64,000 nt of DNA from Mesosutterella faecium (GCF_022809315.2 NZ_JAKZJU020000001.1:1773001-1837000); one strand, 5' to 3'. Positions 7,729 through 16,506 are shown, numbered from the stretch's first letter. The notes: generated from the letters alone by a model not told the origin. Translations and numbers: made by a program.

Positions 7729-9062
7729 GGCCGAACTCCTTCGGGTTCAGCCCCAACAAAAAGCAGGTTGTATTGCGCAGAGTTTCCCGGCATGCCCGCA
7801 CCAGCTGCCTGATACGCCTGATAAACGGGATCTTTCTGAAGGATTTTTTTTTCTTCCTCAAAGGCTTTTGCAGCGTTCCTCGGGGTTGACAACGGCTGCT
7901 GGCGAGGCGAATATGCATCTGCGGTTTTATCCAGGCAGATGATCCGTTTCTGTCCACAGTACACCTCGAGGTTTTGTGAGCTTACATGGAGTCGGACCTC
8001 TTGCAGCCGACAGGCATCGGGGAGTCGATAGCAGCGGTTTTCCAAATGGATGAAACCGCATTTGTCTGCCTTTCTCGTCACCCAGATCGCTGAATACTGA
8101 GGACCGCACGGCAGCGGCCTCAGCGCTTTCTTTTCTTCGGGCCAGCGCTCCAGGGGCGTGTGCTGGAAACTGGCCAGCACACGCCGGTCGGCCGTCTGGC
8201 CGCACCAGGCCCGCAGGTTCATGTTCAGCTGTTCAAAAGATTTATAGCGCACCCCCACCAGTGCATTGTGCTTGACGTATCCGACGCTGCGCTCAACCTT
8301 GCCTTTGGACCGGGGCTTGCGGACGGCAGTGGCGACAGGGGTGAAATCGTACTGGTCTGCCAGAAACTGGTACCGGTCAGTGAAGCGAACCTCACCCCGG
8401 CGTTGGTGGAAAGCCACCAGCGAGGCTGCGTTGTCGCTGATCACCTGCCTAGGAACTCCTTGAAAATAAATAAACGCCTGCTCTATGCCCTGCAGCCAGG
8501 CCTCCTGGGTCTCTCTTTCAAACGCCATGGCGAAAATGCGCCTCGAATAGCCCAAAATGGCGACAAAAACATGCACATGCGTCATCTGGCCTGCAATTTC
8601 AACGTCTTTTTCGCCAAAATCAATCTGCATCTGGTCGCCTGGCTGGGGCTCAAACCTGTCGGGCGAAGGCATGTTCTGAAGCTTGACCTGATGCCGGAAG
8701 CCTCTGATGAAGCGGTTGAAGACGTCCTGCCGCACTTCCACTCCATATTTTTCCTGGATCAGCCGGATGGTCACCGGGCCGCTGCATTCTGCCCTGAGAA
8801 AAAGTGCCTGGGCATCTTCAGTATGGGCCTGGAGGAAGGCAAGGCTGGGGCCGGGACGCCGGCCGACTTTCAGTGGAACAACGCCCTTGATGTACCGCCT
8901 GATGGCCTTGCGGGACACGCGCAGCGTGCGATGGATGTACCTGATGCTCTGCCCTTGCTCATGCAGAGCCAGAATGCTTTGCTGAATTGATTTTGAGAGC
9001 ATGAAGTCGGACCTTTCATAATGTGACTTTCTGCTCTGATGTTTTAACGAATTGCGATCCAC
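7725..9062 (-). CDS. istA: IstA-type DDE transposase of the IS21-family element
   Basis: 445 residues from a GTG at 9062 preceded by GAGAGGG. An internal ATG at 9002 with AAGG upstream is an equally reasonable start and gives 425 residues. The N-terminal part is a helix-turn-helix (LALHEQGQSIRYIHRTLRVSRKAIRRYI). The retroviral-integrase-type core follows with the acidic residues in DFGEKDV, VISDNAA and GKVERSVGYVK. IstA cuts and joins the element ends, requiring IstB. Intact, so the element may be mobile. Confidence 0.9.
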   Translation of the reverse strand: MDRNSLKHQSRKSHYERSDFMLSKSIQQSILALHEQGQSIRYIHRTLRVSRKAIRRYIKGVVPLKVGRRPGPSLAFLQAHTEDAQALFLRAECSGPVTIRLIQEKYGVEVRQDVFNRFIRGFRHQVKLQNMPSPDRFEPQPGDQMQIDFGEKDVEIAGQMTHVHVFVAILGYSRRIFAMAFERETQEAWLQGIEQAFIYFQGVPRQVISDNAASLVAFHQRRGEVRFTDRYQFLADQYDFTPVATAVRKPRSKGKVERSVGYVKHNALVGVRYKSFEQLNMNLRAWCGQTADRRVLASFQHTPLERWPEEKKALRPLPCGPQYSAIWVTRKADKCGFIHLENRCYRLPDACRLQEVRLHVSSQNLEVYCGQKRIICLDKTADAYSPRQQPLSTPRNAAKAFEEEKKILQKDPVYQAYQAAGAGMPGNSAQYNLLFVGAEPEGVRP

Positions 9063-9148
9063 AACGGAACCCTCTCATAAAAAAAATTGGGAGGGGTGGT
9101 CTCTTGGTTCTGAATAATTTGGTGGGTACTTTATTTCAATTCACGACA

Positions 9149-9163
9149 CCCCTCTCTTTTTTT
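9149..9163 (+). other. Target duplication copy and displaced terminator T-tract
   Basis: CCCCTC at 9149-9154 repeats 6857-6862. It is followed by TC and seven Ts at 9157-9163, the tail that belongs to the hairpin at 6831-6862. A second hairpin (9-bp stem, 9170-9190) lies just before the stop of the YhcH-family gene. Confidence 0.85.
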
Positions 9164-9192
9164 CGGCGCCCGGGCCTTTCGAAGGCCCGGCT

Positions 9193-9666
9193 TCAGGCAA
9201 GCAGCGAAGCGCGGATTTTGACCACGGCCTTCTTGTGCCAGGCGGGGCGGCCGGCGGCGAGGTTCGGGGCGTGGGGCTCGCCCGGCAGGAACACGGCGAA
9301 CCCGCCCGCTGCAAGAACGAGGCTCTGCGGGCGCCCGGGCTCGGGGTAAAAGGCGATGTCGCGCGACTCGTAGGCGTCCTCGAGCGGGGCGGCCGCGGGA
9401 AGCTCCGCGGCGCAGTCCATCCGCTCCTCGCCCTCGAGCACGATCTGCACGTCGACGTAGGCGCGGTGCGCCTCGAAGCGGCGCTCGGAGGCGGGCTTCG
9501 TTTCCCCCTCCTCCACGTTCACGTAGATGTCCTCGCCCTGAAGTTCATAGTGCCCGGGAGGCAGCGAGCCGCCTCCCTTTTTCAAAAAGAGCTCCAGCGC
9601 GCGGGCAAAGGCCGGATGCAGGCTCCGGCTCTCCTCTTTCCAGGCTTTGAGGCTTCCGACGAACAT
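9193..9666 (-). CDS. YhcH/YjgK/YiaL family protein
   Basis: 157 residues, normal for this cupin-like beta-barrel family. Recognisable segments are ELQGEDIYVNVEEGETKPASERRFEAHRAYVDVQIVLEG-type core, with the EAHRAYVD motif and a later FFPGEPHAPN-type metal-site stretch (here FLPGEPHAPNLA). Family members occur in sialic acid and other sugar-acid operons and may act as anomerases or bind metals, but the activity is poorly defined. It is transcribed alone here, AGGGAG precedes the start, and no sugar genes are adjacent, so no pathway is assigned. Confidence 0.8.
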   Translation of the reverse strand: MFVGSLKAWKEESRSLHPAFARALELFLKKGGGSLPPGHYELQGEDIYVNVEEGETKPASERRFEAHRAYVDVQIVLEGEERMDCAAELPAAAPLEDAYESRDIAFYPEPGRPQSLVLAAGGFAVFLPGEPHAPNLAAGRPAWHKKAVVKIRASLLA

Positions 9667-9791
9667 CGATTTTTTCTCCCTGTTTCGGTCTGGCTCACGG
9701 CCCCGATCCTAGCAAATCCGGGGCGCCCCGGCGGCCGCGCACCGCTTAGAATAAGCCTGTTTTCTTCCTTTTCAAGCTTTCAGGGCACCCC

Positions 9792-10589
9792 ATGGAAAAA
9801 ATCGCCGTCATCGGGGCGGGCGCGCTCGCCCGCGTCTTCTGCCGCCGCTTCGCCGCCGCGCTCGCCGGCCGCTGCGAAATCACCGGGATCATGAGCCGCA
9901 CCTTCGAGAAAACCGAGGCGCTCGCCGCTGAAACCGGGGCTGCCGCCTGCAGGACGTTGGACGACCTTCTCGCCCTCAACCCCGGCTACGTGGTGGAATT
10001 TGCCGGAGTGCAGGCCCTGAAGGACTACGCGAGCGCGGTGCTCGCGCGCACGAACCTCATCGCGGTCTCCGCGGGCGCGCTCGCCGACCCCGCCTTCCGT
10101 GCCAAAGCCGAAGAGGCCGCCCGGGGCTCGGGGCACCGCCTCATCATCGCCAACGGCGCGATCGGGGGGCTTGACCTGCTGCGCACCTACGCGCTCATGG
10201 GCGGCGCAAAACTCGAGTTTGAAAGCCTGAAGGCCCCGAAGAGCCTTGCCGGGGCGCCGGGCCTCAAGGGCCGGACGCTTTCCGAAGAGCGCGAGGAAGT
10301 CGCCTTCTCGGGCTCCATCGACGAGGCGATCCGAGAGTTCCCGAAGAACGTGAACGTCGCCGTGGCGGCTCGCGCGGCAAGCGCCGCAGAACAGTCCCGG
10401 ATGACCCTTCGCAGCGTCCCGGGCCTTAAGGAGACCACGCACAGCCTGAGGATTGAAAACCAGCTGCTGCACGCCGAGCTTTCCTTTTCCTCGCGTCCCG
10501 ACCCTGAGAACCCCCGCTCGTCGGTGTCCGCGGCCTGGAGCGTCCTCGCGTGCCTTGACGCGCTCACCGCGCCGATCGCGTTCTTCTAA
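9792..10589 (+). CDS. nadX: L-aspartate dehydrogenase-like NAD(P)-dependent enzyme (NadX family)
   Basis: 265 residues. The N-terminal Rossmann fold begins KIAVIGAGALA. The C-terminal aspartate dehydrogenase domain has NGAIGGLD (121-128), KSLAG (150-154), FPKNVNVAVA (183-192), a conserved histidine in ETTHSLR (His217) and NPRSSVSAAW. The family oxidises L-aspartate to iminoaspartate/oxaloacetate with release of ammonia, either for NAD synthesis with NadA or for aspartate catabolism. No nadA or nadC lies nearby. With aspartase and an aspartate racemase-like gene at 30-33 kb, a catabolic role is plausible. Confidence 0.78.
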   Translation: MEKIAVIGAGALARVFCRRFAAALAGRCEITGIMSRTFEKTEALAAETGAAACRTLDDLLALNPGYVVEFAGVQALKDYASAVLARTNLIAVSAGALADPAFRAKAEEAARGSGHRLIIANGAIGGLDLLRTYALMGGAKLEFESLKAPKSLAGAPGLKGRTLSEEREEVAFSGSIDEAIREFPKNVNVAVAARAASAAEQSRMTLRSVPGLKETTHSLRIENQLLHAELSFSSRPDPENPRSSVSAAWSVLACLDALTAPIAFF

Positions 10590-10609
10590 GAAAAGGGGGG
10601 AAGGCCTCG

Positions 10610-10906
10610 ATGAAAGCAAAGCTTATGCCCTCGCTCGTGGGCCTGATGGTGGGGCTCATCGCCGCCTGGTTCACGATGTTTTTCACCGACAGAGTCCTCA
10701 CGATGGCCTGCGTCGGGATCCTCGCCTTCATGCTCGCCTACGGGAAGTGCGTCATGGACGACCGCGAAAAGGCGCGGCAGGAGCAGGAGGCAAAGCGCAG
10801 AGCCGACCTCGAGCGGCTCCCGAGAAAGGCAAGGCGCAGAATCGAGCGCTCGCTCGAGCAAAGCGAGGGCGGCGCCCCCGCCCCGAAGGAAGGCAGCGGG
10901 CGCTGA
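10610..10906 (+). CDS. Small two-helix inner-membrane protein
   Basis: 98 residues. Two hydrophobic segments (about 7-24 and 30-45) are separated by a short charged turn and followed by a long, highly basic and acidic cytoplasmic tail (ARQEQEAKRRADLERLPRKARRR). GGGGGGAAGG precedes the ATG. It lies 20 bases after the NadX-like gene, so probably one operon. No family recognised and no function assigned. Confidence 0.6.
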   Translation: MKAKLMPSLVGLMVGLIAAWFTMFFTDRVLTMACVGILAFMLAYGKCVMDDREKARQEQEAKRRADLERLPRKARRRIERSLEQSEGGAPAPKEGSGR

Positions 10907-10961
10907 AGCGGTCTCCGCCGCCCCCGCCCTGCCGGCAGAAGGGCAAAAAAGCTTCTTTTCT

Positions 10962-11017
10962 TTGAAAATAATACGACATCGTAATATCATTGTGCGGTCT
11001 TTTACTTCGATGTCGTA
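10962..11017 (+). promoter_or_regulatory. Promoter and inverted-repeat operator of the esterase-marR operon
   Basis: TTGAAA (10962-10967) and TATCAT (10985-10990), spaced 17 bases, form a good sigma-70-type promoter. TACGACATCG at 10972-10981 lies in the spacer and is repeated in inverted orientation as CGATGTCGTA at 11008-11017. The first copy is itself part of TACGACATCGTA, nearly palindromic. Two such sites across the promoter and transcript start suit repression by the MarR protein encoded two genes downstream. Confidence 0.7.
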
Positions 11018-11042
11018 GTATTTGCCACTTAAGAGAAGCGCG

Positions 11043-12047
11043 ATGAGAAATGCAAAACTGACGGCCCTGGCCCTGGCCGGATGCCTGTGCGTGGCGGGCA
11101 GTGCCCTGGCCGCGGAAGTGAACGTGGACTCGGCCACGAAGAACATGCCCGGGAAAGTGGAGAGCACGCTGCTCACCGTTGCCGTGAAGACTCCGCTCAT
11201 CAACCAGATTTCGAACGTCGTCTACGAGCAGGTGCCCATGCGGGGCTACCCGAACGTGGCCATGAAAATGGACATCCTGCAGCCGAAGTCGGACAAGAAG
11301 CTGCCGGCCATCGTCTATGTCACGGGCGGCGGCTTCATCAACGCGAACAAGGACAACGGGATCCAGCTTCGCATGCACCTCGCGGAAGCCGGCTACGTGG
11401 TGGCCTCCATCCAGTACCGGGTCGCTCCCACCGCCCGCTTCCCCCAGCCGCTTGAGGACGTGAAGGCCGCGATCCGCTACCTGAAGGCCCATGCGAAGCA
11501 GTTCGGTATCGATCCTGAGCGCGTGGGTATCGTGGGCGGCAGCGCCGGCGGGTATCTCTCCGCGATGGCCGGCACCACGAGCGGCACCACCGCTTTTGAC
11601 AAGGGCGACAACCTGAATTTTTCGAGTGAAGTGAAGGCTGCCGTGGATCTCTACGGCCTTTCGGACCTCACCCGCATCGGCGACGACCACAGCGAGAGGG
11701 TCAAGCAGGCCCACAAGTCCGCCGGCTCCACCGAAGCCCTCTGGGTGAACGGCTCCCCGGTCTTTGGCGGGCGGGACGGCGGCATTCTCGCTGACAAAGA
11801 GGCGGCAGAGAAAGCGAACCCCATCGCCTACATTTCGAAAAAGAGCGCCCCGATGCTCCTCATGCACGGCACGAAGGACACCGTGGTCTCGCCGAGCCAG
11901 ACCGACCTCCTCTTCCAGGCCCTCCAGAAGAAAAACATACCTTCCAGGCGCTACCTCGTTGAGGGCGCAGCGCACGGCGGCATCTACTGGAACCAGAAGG
12001 AAGTGCTCGACGTCATCACCCGGTTCTTTGACTCCTATCTGAAATAA
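11043..12047 (+). CDS. Secreted alpha/beta-hydrolase esterase (BD-FAE / acetylxylan-feruloyl esterase-like)
   Basis: 334 residues from the ATG at 11043, which follows AAGAGAAG. A clear Sec signal (KLTALALAGCLCVAGSALAA) predicts export. The oxyanion segment is TGGGF (94-98), where most relatives have HGGGF. The nucleophile is Ser167 in GGSAGG. The C-terminal HGTKDTVVSPSQ carries the acid and AAHGG the catalytic histidine. The family removes short acyl or hydroxycinnamoyl groups from carbohydrates and xenobiotics. It forms an operon with a MarR regulator 76 bases downstream and has an inverted-repeat operator upstream, so expression is probably induced by its product or substrate. Confidence 0.82.
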   Translation: MRNAKLTALALAGCLCVAGSALAAEVNVDSATKNMPGKVESTLLTVAVKTPLINQISNVVYEQVPMRGYPNVAMKMDILQPKSDKKLPAIVYVTGGGFINANKDNGIQLRMHLAEAGYVVASIQYRVAPTARFPQPLEDVKAAIRYLKAHAKQFGIDPERVGIVGGSAGGYLSAMAGTTSGTTAFDKGDNLNFSSEVKAAVDLYGLSDLTRIGDDHSERVKQAHKSAGSTEALWVNGSPVFGGRDGGILADKEAAEKANPIAYISKKSAPMLLMHGTKDTVVSPSQTDLLFQALQKKNIPSRRYLVEGAAHGGIYWNQKEVLDVITRFFDSYLK

Positions 12048-12123
12048 CCGGCAGCGGATGGGAGCGGACGGAGAGGCCTCCGCCCGCTTTTTCCCGCGCA
12101 CCTTCCGTCCAAGAGGAGAAAGC

Positions 12124-12540
12124 ATGGAGCTCGACAGCACGCTGGGGTACATCCTGGGCCGTGTTTCCCGAAAGGTCCATTACCGGCTCGATGGCATTTT
12201 CAAATCCCGCGACATCACCATTGAACAGTGGGTGGGGCTTCGCATCATCCATGAGGACGGCCCGCTCTGCCAAAAGAAGCTCTCGGACCTGATGGAGAAA
12301 AACCAGAATACGGTGAAGGCGCTCGTTGACCGGCTGGAGGGGAAAGGCCTCATCCGCCGCTCCGTGGATCCCGGCGACAAGCGAAACCTCATCCTCGAGC
12401 TCACCGGTCAGGGGCTGGCTCTATTGCGCTCCCTCTCTCCCCTGGAGGCCGAGGTGAACGCGCTCATTGAAGGCTCGCTTACACCCAGGCAGACGGACAC
12501 ATTAAAAAATCTTCTGCTGAAGCTCGAAAAGAAGCTGTAG
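12124..12540 (+). CDS. MarR-family transcriptional regulator
   Basis: 138 residues from the ATG at 12124 after AGAGGAGAAAGC. The winged helix is clear: LSDLMEKNQNTVKALVDRLEGKGLIRRSVDPGDKRNLILELT, with the wing arginine-rich loop DPGDKRN. MarR proteins are usually dimeric repressors released by small aromatic or phenolic ligands. Its place behind a secreted esterase and a promoter with inverted TACGACATCG repeats suggests it represses this operon, including itself, and senses an aromatic acid or a related ligand; that last step is inference. Confidence 0.85.
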   Translation: MELDSTLGYILGRVSRKVHYRLDGIFKSRDITIEQWVGLRIIHEDGPLCQKKLSDLMEKNQNTVKALVDRLEGKGLIRRSVDPGDKRNLILELTGQGLALLRSLSPLEAEVNALIEGSLTPRQTDTLKNLLLKLEKKL

Positions 12541-12840
12541 AGCAGGGGAAATATCGCTTCAAGATGGCTCCCGGCCCGGGCAGTGCCACTGCGCCACAAC
12601 GAGGCCGCCCTTTAAAAGAATGTCATACATTTCCGCGCCTTCCTCACTGCGGGGACTCGAAGGAATCCTTTCCAGCGCCCTGGACGTGCCAATTTTATTT
12701 TTCCGGGCACTAAAAAAGCAGCGGGAATTTCTCTCGCTGCTTTCTGCCCTGACGCTCCGCCAGGGACGGACCCGGCGGACCCTCAGGGCGGGCTCACAGT
12801 CCTGAGAGCCCGCGGCTGCGGGCCTTCAGGACGCATCCCA
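12541..12840. other. Intergenic region between convergent marR and rubrerythrin genes
   Basis: It holds a terminator (12712-12743) and a GC-rich hairpin near 12798-12831 with arms built on GGCCCGC/GCGGGC. A 61-codon open frame at 12620-12805 has no ribosome site and no recognisable content. No gene is called. Confidence 0.5.
12712..12743. terminator. Bidirectional intrinsic terminator
   Basis: AAAGCAGCG (12715-12723) pairs with CGCTGCTTT (12735-12743). On the minus strand the stem is followed by six Ts, fitting the end of the rubrerythrin transcript; on the plus strand by TTTC, fitting marR. Confidence 0.75.
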
Positions 12841-13410
12841 TTACTTGCCGAAGTAGCGGTCAAGCAGGCCCTTGAAGGCCCTGCCGTGGCGGGCTTCGTC
12901 GCGGGCCATCTCGTGGACCGTGTCGTGGATCGCGTCGAGATTGAGAGCCTTCGCGCGCTTGGCGAGGTCGGTCTTGCCGGCGGTCGCGCCGTTTTCGGCC
13001 TCGACGCGCATCTCGAGGTTCTTCTTGGTGGAATCCGTGATCACTTCGCCCAGCAGCTCGGCGAACTTCGCGGCGTGCTCGGCTTCCTCGTGGGCGGCCT
13101 TCTCATAGTAAAGGCCGATCTCGGGGTAGCCCTCGCGGAAAGCGACGCGGGACATGGCCAGATACATGCCGACCTCGGAGCACTCGCCCTGGAAGTTGGC
13201 GCGGAGGTCGTTCTTGATGTCCTCGGGGACGTCCTTGGCAACACCCACCACATGCTCGGCGGCCCAGGTGAGCTCGCCCTCGACCGGGACGAACTTGGAC
13301 TTCGGCTGATGGCAGGTCGGGCAGGTCCAGGTATCCGGCAGGTCGGCGAACTTCACGCCTTCCTTTTCTTCGTCGTAGATATGGCCGCAAACAGTGCAAC
13401 GGTATTTCAT
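12841..13410 (-). CDS. Rubrerythrin with N-terminal rubredoxin domain (reverse rubrerythrin type)
   Basis: 189 residues from the ATG at 13410, which follows AGGAGAACCT; the open frame extends further upstream without a start signal. An N-terminal rubredoxin knuckle pair (Cys5, Cys8, Cys30, Cys33) is followed by the diiron four-helix domain with ECSE, EEAEH and DEARH ligands. This order is the reverse of classical rubrerythrin. These proteins reduce hydrogen peroxide in anaerobes using electrons from NADH via rubredoxin reductases. Single-gene unit with a terminator 100 bases downstream. Confidence 0.88.
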   Translation of the reverse strand: MKYRCTVCGHIYDEEKEGVKFADLPDTWTCPTCHQPKSKFVPVEGELTWAAEHVVGVAKDVPEDIKNDLRANFQGECSEVGMYLAMSRVAFREGYPEIGLYYEKAAHEEAEHAAKFAELLGEVITDSTKKNLEMRVEAENGATAGKTDLAKRAKALNLDAIHDTVHEMARDEARHGRAFKGLLDRYFGK

Positions 13411-14106
13411 AGGTTCTCCTTTATGAGTTATTTTCCGGCCTCGCCGGCTGCTCCTCCGGGCGCTTCCGGGCTCTGCCCGGTACCGGGGCCGCAGCGCTCT
13501 CTTTCCGGCGCGGCTGCAGGGCAGTTTATCAGTCCCCCCGGGGTTCAAAGAGACTTTTGTGTAACTTTTCGTACTGAAGGCCGCAGGCCCGGCTCTGCCG
13601 CCCGTACCGATGGCCGCCCCATAGGCCGGAAGGACGAGGCGCGGCCTCATTCTTTCGGCCCCCGATCAAAGCCCTCCCCTTTTTCCTCTTCTCCGCCGCG
13701 AAGGCCGGCGAAAAGGCGCTTTCCGGCCCGTTGGGAAAAGGCTCCGCCGGAACCTCAAGATGAGATTCATTTTCAATTAATTAGTGAAGCCCCGCTTCGC
13801 CGCGCGCCGGCGCCGGATCCTCGGAAACCCTGTCCTGCTGAGGATCTAGGCCGTCTGCATCTGCGGCTGCGGCCCGGAATTCCAAATGTCAAAAAATAAA
13901 AACAGCCTTCGGCTGAATGTCAAATTTGACATCGGAGACAGGGAATGTCTTCTTTTGCAAAAGTCCCGGGCCCGCAAGAATATCCCCGCCGGCGCGATCC
14001 CGCGGCCCGAAAGAGGCCCCCCTGGAGACGGATCGCCCGAGACTTCCCGCTTCCAGCTGCGGCGCCCAGCGCCCGCGCGGAAGCCGCAATTAAGGAGACA
14101 CACAAC
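13411..14106. other. Long intergenic region between rubrerythrin and dmsA
   Basis: It contains the rubrerythrin start region, an AT-rich patch near 13765-13790 (TTTTCAATTAATTAGTG) and the palindromic operator region at 13886-13932 that likely controls dmsA. Open frames here are GC-driven and lack start signals; an in-frame extension of dmsA to 13945 is not preferred. Confidence 0.5.
13886..13932 (+). promoter_or_regulatory. Palindromic operator upstream of dmsAB
   Basis: ATGTCAAATTTGACAT at 13917-13932 is a perfect 16-base palindrome. A matching half site ATGTCAAA lies at 13886-13893, and a small hairpin CAGCC-TTC-GGCTG at 13903-13915 sits between them. This cluster lies about 175 bases upstream of dmsA and suggests a dimeric transcription factor site. 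It does not match the FNR consensus, so oxygen control by FNR is not supported here. Confidence 0.6.
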
Positions 14107-16506
14107 ATGGGCGTTGATTTTTTCCACCCCAGAGCCAGCCGGAGGACATTCCTTAAGGCCGCCGCGGCGGCCGGAGCCGCACTGGGGCTTCCGATGCTTC
14201 CGGTCACCCGCGCGGTCGCTGCCGCCGTGGACGAAATGGGCAGCTACAAATGGTGCGCCTGCGTGATCAACTGCGGGCAGCGCTGCCCGGTGCGCTGCTT
14301 CACCCGGGGCGGCCAGGTGATCCGCATTGAAACCGACAATTCCCAGCCCGACGGCAATGTGCCGCGCCAGATCCGCGCCTGCCAGCGCGGCCGCTCGATG
14401 CGCCAGCGCATTTATTCGCCGGACCGCCTGCGCTACCCGATGAAGCGCGTGGGCGAGAGGGGCGAAGGGAAGTTCCAGCGCATCTCCTGGGACGAGGCCG
14501 TGAAGACGATCGCCTCGGAGTGGAAGCGCATCAGGGCGAAGTACGGCAATGAAGCGATCTACTGGCAGTACTGCTCGGGCCAGCAGTCGCTCGTGAGCTC
14601 GCGCAGGGCCTGGCAGCGCCTCATGAACCTGATGGGCGGTTTCCTGAAGTACTACGGCTCGTACTCGAACGCGCAGCTTTCGGCCGCCTTCCCGCTCACC
14701 TACGGCGGACGCCCGGCCTCGCTCCCCTCGGAAATCGCGCACGCCGAGCTCTATGTGCTCTTTGGCAACAATCCCCTCGTGAACCGCCCCTCGGGCGGCG
14801 GCAAGGGCTACCAGATCGACCTCGCGCGCGAGCGGCACCGCCCGCGCATGATCCTGATCGACCCGGCCTTCACCGACACCGCGACCTCGCGGGCTGACCA
14901 GTGGATCCCGATCCGTCCGGGCACGGACGCCGCGCTCGTCTCCGCCCTCGCCTACGAGTTCATCACCCACGGGTGGATCGACCAGGCGTTCCTTGACAAG
15001 TACTGCGTGGGCTTTGACGCGAAGACCCTTCCGAAGTCCGCCCCCGCGCACTCCGACTACCGCTCCTACATCATGGGCGAGGGGCCCGACAAGACCCCGA
15101 AGACGCCGGAATGGGCGGCCCCGATCACGGGCATCCCGGTCGACGTCATCAAAAACCTCGCCCGCGAGATGGGCACGACCAAGCCCCTCTTCGTCTCCCA
15201 GGGCTGGGGCCCGCAGCGGCAGGCGAACGGCGAGGAGACCGCCCGCGCGATCGCCATGGTGCCGATCCTGCTGGGCCAGGTGGGGCTGCCCGGCACGAAC
15301 TCCGGCGAGCACGAGGGCAACACGCCCTTCCCGGCCGTCTATCTGCCGGTGGGAACCAATCCCGTCAAGGCGACGATTCCCGTCTACCTGTGGACCGACG
15401 CGATCCTGCGCGGCCACGAGATGACCCGCCGCACCGACGCCCTGCACGGGGCCGAGCGGCTGAAGTCCGACGTGAAGATGATCATCAACTCGGGCGGCAA
15501 TACGATGATCAATCAGCACGGCGACGCGAACTGGACCGACCGGGTGCTGCGCGACACGAGCAAGCTCGAGTTCCTCGTCGTGTGCGACAACATGATGACG
15601 CCCTCGGCCCGCTACGCCGACATTCTGCTCCCGGACACGCTCGGGCCCGAAACGAACGACCTCGCCTCCAACGGCGGCAGCCACGGCGACGTGGCCGGGC
15701 TGCTGGCGATCCAGAAGGCCGTGGAGCCGCAGTTCGAGCAGCTCCCCTCCTGGGAGATCTGCCGGCGCATCGCCCGCGAGCTGGGGCTCGAGGAGAAGTA
15801 CACCGAGGGCCTCACCCAGATGGACTGGGTGAGGTGGTGCTACGAGGAGACGAGAAAGAAGGTGAAGCAGCTGCCCGACTTCGAGACCTTCTGGAAGAAC
15901 GGCCGCGCCCTGGTCTGGGGCTACAGGAAGGACCCGATCGCGCTCGAGAAGTTCCGCCAGGATCCGGTCAAAAACAAGCTGAAGACCCCCTCGGGCAAGA
16001 TCGAGATCTACTCCGAGCGGCTCGCCAAGGAGGTGAAGGACTGGGTGCTGCCCAAGGGCGACGCCATCTCCCCGATCCCGGTCTTCATGCAGACCTGGGA
16101 CATGCCCGGCGACCCGAAGGCGAAGAAGTATCCGCTGCAGTGCTTCGGCTTCCACGGCCACGGCCGCATCCACTCGACCTTCCACAACCTGCCGTGGCTG
16201 CGCGAGCTGCACCCCGACGCGGTCTTCATGAACACGCTCGACGCGCAAAAGCGCGGCATCAAGGACGGCGACAAGGTCCGCATCTTCAACGACCGCGGCA
16301 TCGTGGAGCTGCCCGCGCGCGTGACGCCGAGGCTCATGCCGGGGGTGTGCACGATCCCGCAGGGCGCCTGGTACAAGCCCGTGATGAAGGACGGACGCAG
16401 GGTGGACGTGGGCGGCTGCATCAACACACTCACCGGCCACCGCCCGAGCCCCTACGCGAAGGGCAACGCCCAGCACAACATCCTGGTTGAAATCCGCAGA
16501 ATCTGA
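14107..16506 (+). CDS. dmsA: DMSO/selenate-type reductase molybdenum subunit DmsA
   Basis: 799 residues from the ATG at 14107, preceded by AAGGAGACACACAAC. The Tat signal is SRRTFLK (11-17) followed by an alanine-rich stretch. The [4Fe-4S] ligands are Cys52, Cys56, Cys60 and Cys92 in the DmsA pattern, with RACQRGRSMRQRIYSPDRLRYPMKRVG closely matching the E. coli type region. The likely molybdenum ligand is Ser187 in YGSYSNAQ. It would reduce S- or N-oxides in the periplasm with electrons from DmsB. Upstream lies a perfect palindromic operator. Confidence 0.92.
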   Translation: MGVDFFHPRASRRTFLKAAAAAGAALGLPMLPVTRAVAAAVDEMGSYKWCACVINCGQRCPVRCFTRGGQVIRIETDNSQPDGNVPRQIRACQRGRSMRQRIYSPDRLRYPMKRVGERGEGKFQRISWDEAVKTIASEWKRIRAKYGNEAIYWQYCSGQQSLVSSRRAWQRLMNLMGGFLKYYGSYSNAQLSAAFPLTYGGRPASLPSEIAHAELYVLFGNNPLVNRPSGGGKGYQIDLARERHRPRMILIDPAFTDTATSRADQWIPIRPGTDAALVSALAYEFITHGWIDQAFLDKYCVGFDAKTLPKSAPAHSDYRSYIMGEGPDKTPKTPEWAAPITGIPVDVIKNLAREMGTTKPLFVSQGWGPQRQANGEETARAIAMVPILLGQVGLPGTNSGEHEGNTPFPAVYLPVGTNPVKATIPVYLWTDAILRGHEMTRRTDALHGAERLKSDVKMIINSGGNTMINQHGDANWTDRVLRDTSKLEFLVVCDNMMTPSARYADILLPDTLGPETNDLASNGGSHGDVAGLLAIQKAVEPQFEQLPSWEICRRIARELGLEEKYTEGLTQMDWVRWCYEETRKKVKQLPDFETFWKNGRALVWGYRKDPIALEKFRQDPVKNKLKTPSGKIEIYSERLAKEVKDWVLPKGDAISPIPVFMQTWDMPGDPKAKKYPLQCFGFHGHGRIHSTFHNLPWLRELHPDAVFMNTLDAQKRGIKDGDKVRIFNDRGIVELPARVTPRLMPGVCTIPQGAWYKPVMKDGRRVDVGGCINTLTGHRPSPYAKGNAQHNILVEIRRI

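Larger units (their letters stand above)
6863..9148 (-). mobile_element. IS21-family insertion sequence, 2286 bp, complete with target duplication
   Basis: The ends are imperfect terminal inverted repeats of about 56 bp (6863-6918 and 9093-9148). Both start TGTC and share an inner GACCACCCC block. The flanks carry a direct duplication CCCCTC at 6857-6862 and 9149-9154, in the 4-8 bp range of the family. The element holds istA and istB overlapping by 4 bases on the minus strand. Its base composition is visibly lower in GC than the neighbours. It inserted into the terminator of the small coiled-coil genes. Confidence 0.92.

Noticed and set aside
9170..9190. A 9-bp stem just before the YhcH-family stop read as a minus-strand terminator
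   Set aside because: No T-tract follows on the minus strand; it is at best a stabilising hairpin.
12620..12805. A 61-codon frame between marR and rubrerythrin
   Set aside because: It contains the terminator hairpin, lacks a ribosome site and has no recognisable content.
13846..16476. An 876-codon minus-strand frame opposite dmsA
   Set aside because: Shadow of dmsA, whose domains and motifs are unmistakable.
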